NCBI GenBank assembly: GCA_900759415.1
Contig: CAAEVC010000155.1
Location: 1-64,000, forward strand
Reading direction: 5' to 3'
From: an uncultured Dialister sp.
GTDB lineage: Bacteria > Bacillota > Negativicutes > Veillonellales > Dialisteraceae
DNA length: 64,000 bases
Every line of letters starts with the position of its first letter. Position 1 is the first letter of the stretch. This document shows positions 59,367 through 64,000 of this stretch, piece by piece. The notes under the pieces are model-generated. The model was not told the DNA's origin. It saw nothing but the letters and a program-made list of their open reading frames with translations, and did not search any database. The translations under genes were made by a program, and so were the position numbers.

Positions 59367-60029
59367 ATGGGAATTTTTGATATTATAGGGCCGATTATGG
59401 TAGGTCCTTCCAGTTCACATACTGCAGGGGCTGCCCGTATTGGACAGACTGCCAGAGCCATTCTGGGTGAAGATGTGAAGAAGGCAACTGTGACCCTTTA
59501 CGGCTCTTTTGCTCAGACAGGAAAAGGGCATGGCACAGACCGTGCACTGGTGGCAGGGCTTATGGGATATGCACCGGATAGCGTGATTATCCGGGACGCC
59601 ATCAATGTTGCAAAAGAAAGAGGAGTGGATATTTCCTTCTTCCTCTCAGAAGAAGATATGGGCCATCCCAATACAGCCAAGATCGATGCCTATGGTGTCA
59701 ATGGCAATCATGTGGAAGTCATCGGCCGCTCTCTTGGCGGTGGACGGATCAAGATCACATCCATTGATGGTTATGAAGTGGAAATCACTGGAGAAGACTA
59801 TACTCTTCTAACCCGTCACCATGATAAGCCCGGTGTCGTTGCCAAAGTTTGCGAAGAACTGGCAAAAGAACGTATCAATATTTCGACCATGCGCCTTTTC
59901 CGCAAAGGAAAGGGAAGCGAAGCGGTGATGATCATCCACACCGATCAGCGGGTTCCAAAGGAAGTGGCTGAAAAAATCAGAGAATCCAATATCAACATTA
60001 TTTATGTCATGGCATTGGATATTATTTAA
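59367..60029 (+). CDS. sdaAB: L-serine dehydratase, iron-sulfur type, beta subunit
   Basis: This subunit forms, with the alpha subunit, the Fe-S enzyme that turns L-serine into pyruvate and ammonia. The 220-residue chain has FDIIGPIMVGPSSSHTAGAA at the N-terminus and an ACT-type domain at the C-terminus (HHDKPGVVAKVCEELAKERI), which may bind serine or another regulator. ATG 59367 follows AAGGAACAGG. The alpha-subunit gene begins 10 bases after its stop. Serine fermentation is common in anaerobic Firmicutes. Confidence 0.95.
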   Translation: MGIFDIIGPIMVGPSSSHTAGAARIGQTARAILGEDVKKATVTLYGSFAQTGKGHGTDRALVAGLMGYAPDSVIIRDAINVAKERGVDISFFLSEEDMGHPNTAKIDAYGVNGNHVEVIGRSLGGGRIKITSIDGYEVEITGEDYTLLTRHHDKPGVVAKVCEELAKERINISTMRLFRKGKGSEAVMIIHTDQRVPKEVAEKIRESNINIIYVMALDII

Positions 60030-60039
60030 GGAGGGTATT

Positions 60040-60918
60040 ATGGAATATCATTCTATGAAAGAACTTTTCGCTGTGGCTGACGCAGAAAAATGCTCTCCTG
60101 GGATTATCGCCTGCAAGGTGGAAGCAGAAGAAAGCGGAAAGAGTTATGAACAGATCTGGGACAGGATGAAATATACGATTCCTGTGTTCCGGGAAGCTAT
60201 CCGTAAGGGATTGGAAGATACAGAGAAATCTGCCAGCGGACTGGTTGGCGGTGATGGAAACCGATTCTATAATGGACAGATGCGATTCATGTCGCCTCTC
60301 TGCCAGAAGGCGGCTTCCTATGCTGTTGCTACAGCAGAAGCCAATGCCAAGATGTACCGTATCGTTGCCTGCCCTACAGCAGGTTCCTGCGGAATCCTGC
60401 CTTCTGTGCTCTTTGCAGTAGCAGAAGATATAAATGCATCGGCCTATGATATCACCAGCGCACTCTTTACTGCAGGGGCTATCGGAAAGATCATAACTTC
60501 CAAAGCATCTATTGCCGGTGCTGTTGGCGGATGCCAGGCAGAATGCGGTTCAGCAGCTGCCATGGCGGCTGCTGCCACTGTAGACCTTCTCAAAGGAACG
60601 ACAGAACAGATGGGCAATGCATTTGCACTGGCGCTCAAAAATATTCTGGGTCTGGTCTGTGATCCCGTAGGCGGACTGGTTGAAGTTCCCTGTGTCAAAA
60701 GAAATGCTTTCCATGCGGTTCATGCACTTCTGGCAGCCGATATGGCCATGAATGGCATCAAGAGCGTCATTCCGCCTGATGAAGTCATTGAAGCCATGGG
60801 GGATGTGGGAAGACGTCTTCCAGTGGAACTGAAAGAAACAAGCCGCGCCGGTCTTGCAGTCACAAAGACAGGGAAAAGAATCAATGATGAATTGATGAGA
60901 AAAGCAAGAAATATCTGA
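60040..60918 (+). CDS. sdaAA: L-serine dehydratase, iron-sulfur type, alpha subunit
   Basis: This 292-residue subunit holds the 4Fe-4S cluster: Cys residues in ACPTAGSCGILPSV, GGCQAECGSAAAM and CDPVGGLVEVPCVKRN are the conserved ligands and neighbours. ATG 60040 has AAGGAGGG upstream and is preferred over the frame's GTG/TTG-type extension to 60004 inside the beta-subunit gene. A clear terminator follows the stop. Confidence 0.95.
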   Translation: MEYHSMKELFAVADAEKCSPGIIACKVEAEESGKSYEQIWDRMKYTIPVFREAIRKGLEDTEKSASGLVGGDGNRFYNGQMRFMSPLCQKAASYAVATAEANAKMYRIVACPTAGSCGILPSVLFAVAEDINASAYDITSALFTAGAIGKIITSKASIAGAVGGCQAECGSAAAMAAAATVDLLKGTTEQMGNAFALALKNILGLVCDPVGGLVEVPCVKRNAFHAVHALLAADMAMNGIKSVIPPDEVIEAMGDVGRRLPVELKETSRAGLAVTKTGKRINDELMRKARNI

Positions 60919-60925
60919 TAAATGA

Positions 60926-60969
60926 GGGATATGACAGAATGATTTTTCCATTTTGTCATATCCTTTTTC
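60926..60969 (+). terminator. Intrinsic terminator after sdaAA
   Basis: GGATATGACA pairs with TGTCATATCC and is followed by a T run. Confidence 0.85.
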
Positions 60970-61100
60970 TATGAACTTTTCATGATTTACGAAAAAATAT
61001 AAAATCTTTTCTAAAAATATTTTTTTAAAAATCCTGAAATTCACTGATTTTCGCCTGTTTTCTGCATATTTTACTGATATTTGGTATATTCGCTTATTGC

Positions 61101-61129
61101 TTGACAAAATGGGGGTTGGTGGGTATACT
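61101..61129 (+). promoter_or_regulatory. Promoter of the tRNA operon
   Basis: TTGACA (61101-61106) and TATACT (61124-61129) have a 17-base spacer and lie 20 bases before tRNA-Asp. No gene lies upstream in this gap. Confidence 0.85.
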
Positions 61130-61148
61130 AATTAAGTAACTTATGTGC

Positions 61149-61225
61149 GGCCCGGTGGTGTAGTGGTCTAACATGCCGCCCTGTCACGGCGGAGATCGTC
61201 AGTTCAAATCTGATCCGGGTCGCCA
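61149..61225 (+). tRNA. tRNA-Asp (GTC)
   Basis: The acceptor arms GGCCCGG and CCGGGTC pair, the anticodon loop reads CTGTCAC with anticodon GTC, the T-loop is TTCAAAT, and discriminator G plus CCA are encoded (77 bases). First of four tRNAs. Confidence 0.95.
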
Positions 61226-61227
61226 AT

Positions 61228-61302
61228 GCGGAAGTAGCTCAGTGGTAGAGCACAACCTTGCCAAGGTTGGGGTCGCGGGTTCGAGTCCCGTTTTCCGCTC
61301 CA
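61228..61302 (+). tRNA. tRNA-Gly (GCC)
   Basis: Acceptor GCGGAAG pairs with TTTCCGC (one G-T pair), the anticodon is GCC in the loop TTGCCAA, the T-loop is TTCGAGT, and CCA is encoded. It begins two bases after tRNA-Asp. Confidence 0.95.
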
Positions 61303-61305
61303 TAT

Positions 61306-61379
61306 GGCGGCATAGCCAAGCGGTAAGGCAGAGGTCTGCAAAACCTTTATCCCCAGTTCGATTCTGGGTGCCGCCTCCA
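61306..61379 (+). tRNA. tRNA-Cys (GCA)
   Basis: Acceptor GGCGGCA pairs with TGCCGCC, the anticodon is GCA (CTGCAAA loop), the T-loop is TTCGATT, and TCCA ends the gene. Confidence 0.95.
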
Positions 61380-61402
61380 TATTTTTTTACATCTGAATAC
61401 CT

Positions 61403-61491
61403 GCCGGGGTGGCGGAACTGGCAGACGCAAGGGACTTAAAATCCCTCGAATCGTGAGATTCGTACCGGTTCGATTCCGGTCCTCGGCACCA
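61403..61491 (+). tRNA. tRNA-Leu (TAA)
   Basis: A class II tRNA of 89 bases with a long variable arm (TCGTGAGATTCGT region). Acceptor GCCGGGG pairs with CCTCGGC, the anticodon is TAA in the loop CTTAAAA, and ACCA is encoded. Confidence 0.95.
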
Positions 61492-61502
61492 AGTGTTAAC
61501 TC

Positions 61503-61529
61503 AGTTGAAACTCTGTTTCAACTTTTTTA
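61503..61529 (+). terminator. Terminator of the tRNA operon
   Basis: AGTTGAAA pairs with TTTCAACT around CTCTG and is followed by Ts. Confidence 0.85.
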
Positions 61530-61633
61530 TTGCTCTTTTTCAGATACAGGGAGTAAAACAGTGGGATAAAAGGAACCCAAGCCTTTCATATTTCATAAAG
61601 ATATATTCTCCTCATTGGAATGAACTTCTCTCA

Positions 61634-61642
61634 TGATATAAT
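61634..61642 (+). promoter_or_regulatory. Extended -10 of the OLD-family gene
   Basis: TGATATAAT lies 36 bases before the ATG; no good -35 is seen. Confidence 0.45.
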
Positions 61643-61677
61643 GAATAAAAGGGATATGAGAGACAGGAGGCCGTGCC

Positions 61678-63336
61678 ATGTATATTTCTGACATGATTGT
61701 GGAGAATTACCGGACTTTCCGTTATGTAAAACTTCATTTTGACAGCAGGATCAATTATATCGTAGGGGATAACAATATCGGGAAAAGTAATCTTCTCCGT
61801 TTATTGAAATGGGTCACTCACGGCTATGGTTTCAATGAACAGGATTTCATGGATCCTGACAGGCCCATCTCCATCAGGCTTACTCTCTCTTCCAGGGAGG
61901 AAGGGGGAGATGAACCTCTTCATCTGGAATTAAAGCAGCATGTACAGGAAGTGGTGCCAAGACTGTATCATGGAGATGATGGAAGGCTCCTTCCGCTGGA
62001 ATATGTGCGGAGTCTATTCTATGTGGATTTCAGCTTGTCTGAAGTACCAAGAGAAATGATTGCCGAAAGTGATCTGTCCCAGGTACTTTCTGTCCTTGAA
62101 ACCTACCTTTCTCATGGTGCGTCCACTATGGATGAAATAGAGAATCTTCTGAATGAAAGAGGATTCCATATCCGTCTTCCCCGTGAGGATTTTCACAAGT
62201 CGGCGGCCATTCTCCTTCAGGAAATCTTTAAACCTCAGGTGGCGGAAAATTCTTATAATTCCGCACTGAAACTGATGATTGCAGAAGAACTCTGGCTTCT
62301 GGTGAATATAGTAAGGAAACAGAAGAGCCGGGCGATTTCTTTTGAAAATATGGTGATTACAGATCAGAAGGGCAAGAGATATCTCCCGATCACCATCAGC
62401 ATTGATGAACCGGAACTTCATCTTCATCCCTATCTTCAGAGGGCCATGCTCCATTTCTCTCAGGCAATCTTAAATAATGAGGAACCTTTCTTCCATCAGC
62501 TGATTCAGAAGGTGCTGGGCATTGACGGCCTTCGCGGACAGCTCTTTGTGGTTACCCATTCTACCGATGCCCTTGTGAATGATTACCGCAAAATCATCCG
62601 CATGTACTGGAGCGATTCCAAGAAGGTACAGACTGCCTGCGGTGCTTCTTTCCATTTTGATAGGGAAGTGGAAAAACATCTGATCATGCATTTCCCGGAA
62701 GTCAAGGAAGCTCTTTATTCCAAATGCACTATCCTGGTGGAAGGGGAAACGGAATATGGGTCCTTCGGTTATTTTGCCAGAACTCTGGGGGTCAATTTTG
62801 ATTACCACGGCATCTGTCTCATTAATGCCAGAGGGGAAAGTTCTATTTCCAAGATTGCCCAGCTTCTGGAACGGTTCCGCATTCCTGCCATCTGTCTCTA
62901 TGACCGGGATGTAATCAATACAAGAAATCATTCGCCCCATGTATTTTTTACGGATCACATCTGCTATGAAATGGATGTGGTCAAGGCCTGTATGGAGGCA
63001 AACAGCCGGAAACTTCTGGATCAGGTCATCAGCGATATGGAAGAACCGGGAGATTCGGTCCATATGTCACTGATTAAGAAGGCAGGATACAAACTGGGGC
63101 TCCCCAAAGGTTATTATCCTCCGGTCAAGCTGAAAAATATCAATCCAAGAAACAGGAAGGCTCTGGAATTCTATTACTTCGCCTGGCTTTATGGAAATAA
63201 GGGGGTCATTATCGGCCGTGCTCTGGGGAAACGGTTGACGGAAAAAGAGATTCCCCCATCTTTTGCCCGGGTTATCAATGCTGCGCTTACCCTTTCAGCA
63301 GGCGGAAAGATAGAGAATAAGGAAAATGGAGAATAG
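61678..63336 (+). CDS. OLD-family ATPase/TOPRIM nuclease, stand-alone
   Basis: This 552-residue protein has an SMC/ABC-like ATPase and a C-terminal TOPRIM domain. Visible are YIVGDNNIGKSNLLR (Walker A, about residues 28-42), ISIDEPELHLHP (Walker B), LFVVTHSTDALV (H-loop), CTILVEGETEYG (TOPRIM Glu) and ICLYDRDVIN (Asp-x-Asp). OLD proteins are DNA nucleases with roles in phage exclusion and repair. No helicase partner is adjacent, so it is class 1-like, unlike the 13.4-kb gene. Its composition matches neighbours, so it may be long resident. The preceding tRNA block is a typical site for accessory genes. Confidence 0.85.
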   Translation: MYISDMIVENYRTFRYVKLHFDSRINYIVGDNNIGKSNLLRLLKWVTHGYGFNEQDFMDPDRPISIRLTLSSREEGGDEPLHLELKQHVQEVVPRLYHGDDGRLLPLEYVRSLFYVDFSLSEVPREMIAESDLSQVLSVLETYLSHGASTMDEIENLLNERGFHIRLPREDFHKSAAILLQEIFKPQVAENSYNSALKLMIAEELWLLVNIVRKQKSRAISFENMVITDQKGKRYLPITISIDEPELHLHPYLQRAMLHFSQAILNNEEPFFHQLIQKVLGIDGLRGQLFVVTHSTDALVNDYRKIIRMYWSDSKKVQTACGASFHFDREVEKHLIMHFPEVKEALYSKCTILVEGETEYGSFGYFARTLGVNFDYHGICLINARGESSISKIAQLLERFRIPAICLYDRDVINTRNHSPHVFFTDHICYEMDVVKACMEANSRKLLDQVISDMEEPGDSVHMSLIKKAGYKLGLPKGYYPPVKLKNINPRNRKALEFYYFAWLYGNKGVIIGRALGKRLTEKEIPPSFARVINAALTLSAGGKIENKENGE

Positions 63337-63375
63337 AGGGATTCTGATTCTTAGAAAATTTTAATATTTTTAATA

Positions 63376-63404
63376 TTGAAAAATGAGGAGAATCCCTTTA
63401 TGAT
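63376..63404 (+). promoter_or_regulatory. Probable pyrB promoter
   Basis: TTGAAA (63376-63381) and TATGAT (63399-63404) have a 17-base spacer. The leader to the ATG is only about 40 bases, too short for a PyrR attenuator. Confidence 0.5.
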
Positions 63405-63445
63405 TATAGAAATGCTATTTTGATGTATTTTTATAGGAGGCCGGT

Positions 63446-64000
63446 ATGAGCGCGATTTCACTACAGGGTCGCTCGGTTCTCTGTCTGAAAGATTTTTCAG
63501 CGGCGGAAATTGAGAGGATCCTTGACGTAGCGGTACAAATGAAAAAAATTGTGCTGTCTGACAACAAAAAAAGAGATTTTCTTAAAGGGAAATCCATTGT
63601 AACAGTGTTTTCTGAATCATCTACCAGAACTCGCAGTTCTTTCGAGCTTGCCGGTAAATATTTGGGAGCAGATGTTATTAATATTATAAAGAGCGGCAGC
63701 TCGATGACGAAAGGTGAAAGCCTTAGGGATACATTGCTTACCGTTTCCGCAATGGGAGTGGATGCAGTGATTATTCGGGATTCGTCAGAGGGCGCCGCTC
63801 TTTTTGCATCTAAAGTGACCAGTCCCAAGGTAAAAGTGCCGGTGGTATTAAATGCAGGAGACGGGGCCCATGCCCATCCGAGCCAGGCACTGCTTGAACT
63901 CTTCACTCTTAAAGAGGCAGGAAAGGATATAAAGGGGATGAAGTACATCATCATCGGCGACATCCTCCATTCCAGGGTGGCAAGAAGTGATATCTACGGA
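63446..64000 (+). CDS. pyrB: Aspartate carbamoyltransferase (partial, 3' end outside)
   Basis: This enzyme performs the committed step of pyrimidine synthesis, joining carbamoyl phosphate to aspartate. The 185 visible codons include FSESSTRTRSSFELAGKYLG (the STRTR carbamoyl-phosphate loop), SSMTKGESLRDT and NAGDGAHAHPSQALLELFTL (catalytic His region), which separate it from ornithine transcarbamylase. AGGAGG precedes ATG 63446. The frame is open at the window end. Confidence 0.93.
   Translation, partial: MSAISLQGRSVLCLKDFSAAEIERILDVAVQMKKIVLSDNKKRDFLKGKSIVTVFSESSTRTRSSFELAGKYLGADVINIIKSGSSMTKGESLRDTLLTVSAMGVDAVIIRDSSEGAALFASKVTSPKVKVPVVLNAGDGAHAHPSQALLELFTLKEAGKDIKGMKYIIIGDILHSRVARSDIYG

Noticed and set aside
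61173..61439. 88-codon frame across the tRNA cluster
   Set aside because: It is read through tRNA-Asp, tRNA-Gly and tRNA-Cys, which are certain.
63405..63445. PyrR attenuator before pyrB
   Set aside because: The leader is too short, and no terminator/antiterminator pair is present between promoter and ATG.

Overview
The window looks like chromosome of a diderm Firmicute of the Negativicutes, most like Dialister or a close relative. The clues are outer-membrane and LPS-type functions (phosphoethanolamine transferase, UDP-galactopyranose mutase, Wzx/Wzy-type export and polymerisation) beside Firmicute-style control (a T-box, a BirA operator, a THI box and strong AGGAGG ribosome sites). Salvage of vitamins and amino acids dominates the metabolism. 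The genus is an inference from gene content and base composition; no rRNA is present.

Layout. (1) 1-12.4 kb is a surface polysaccharide locus: rfbD, a four-helix-bundle gene, rfbC, decayed fragments, three glycosyltransferases, glf, a Wzy-like polymerase, a Wzx-like flippase, an O-acyltransferase frameshifted at a G7 tract, and galU. G7 tracts recur inside a glycosyltransferase and the polymerase, which suggests phase variation. (2) 12.6-16.1 kb is an AT-rich island with a membrane protein, an OLD-type ATPase/TOPRIM nuclease and a compact UvrD-like helicase: a Gabija-like defence locus. (3) 16.4-24 kb holds a HAD hydrolase, cca, a PASTA-tailed PBP and fhs-folD. (4) 24-31.3 kb holds an MscS channel, a T-box-controlled ECF transporter whose S and A parts are fused, queF and a YgiB/YgiC-like pair. 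(5) 31.3-36 kb is a bioY operon under a BirA palindrome, continuing into a MaoC-like protein, a thiolase-like protein, an AMP ligase and an RluA-type pseudouridine synthase that overlap one another. (6) 36-48 kb carries housekeeping and envelope genes. (7) 48-64 kb carries an orphan CydB-like protein, THI box-tenA, a DNA-repair radical SAM pair, MerR with a broken flavodoxin, queG, a zeta-toxin protein, cbiZ, sdaAB-sdaAA, four tRNAs, a second OLD-type nuclease and the start of pyrB.

The strongest unexplained signal is a family of intergenic arrays with exact 7-bp periodicity, at about 96-147, 1016-1054, 1505-1574, 7241-7295, 8921-9005, 23997-24053 (with a partial copy near 24190), 28609-28634, 35924-35955, 36214-36240 and 39109-39138. 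Two of them flank the four-helix-bundle gene as inverted repeats. Two others flank a gene-free 300-bp unit in the same inverted way. Several share an AGGTAAAAAAC-like flank. This looks like a dispersed element family, possibly with the four-helix-bundle protein as its autonomous member.

The transport and salvage genes fit an auxotrophic host-associated lifestyle: biotin uptake (BioY), probable tryptophan uptake (T-box/ECF), thiamin pyrimidine salvage (TenA), cobamide remodelling (CbiZ) and queuosine biosynthesis (QueF, QueG).
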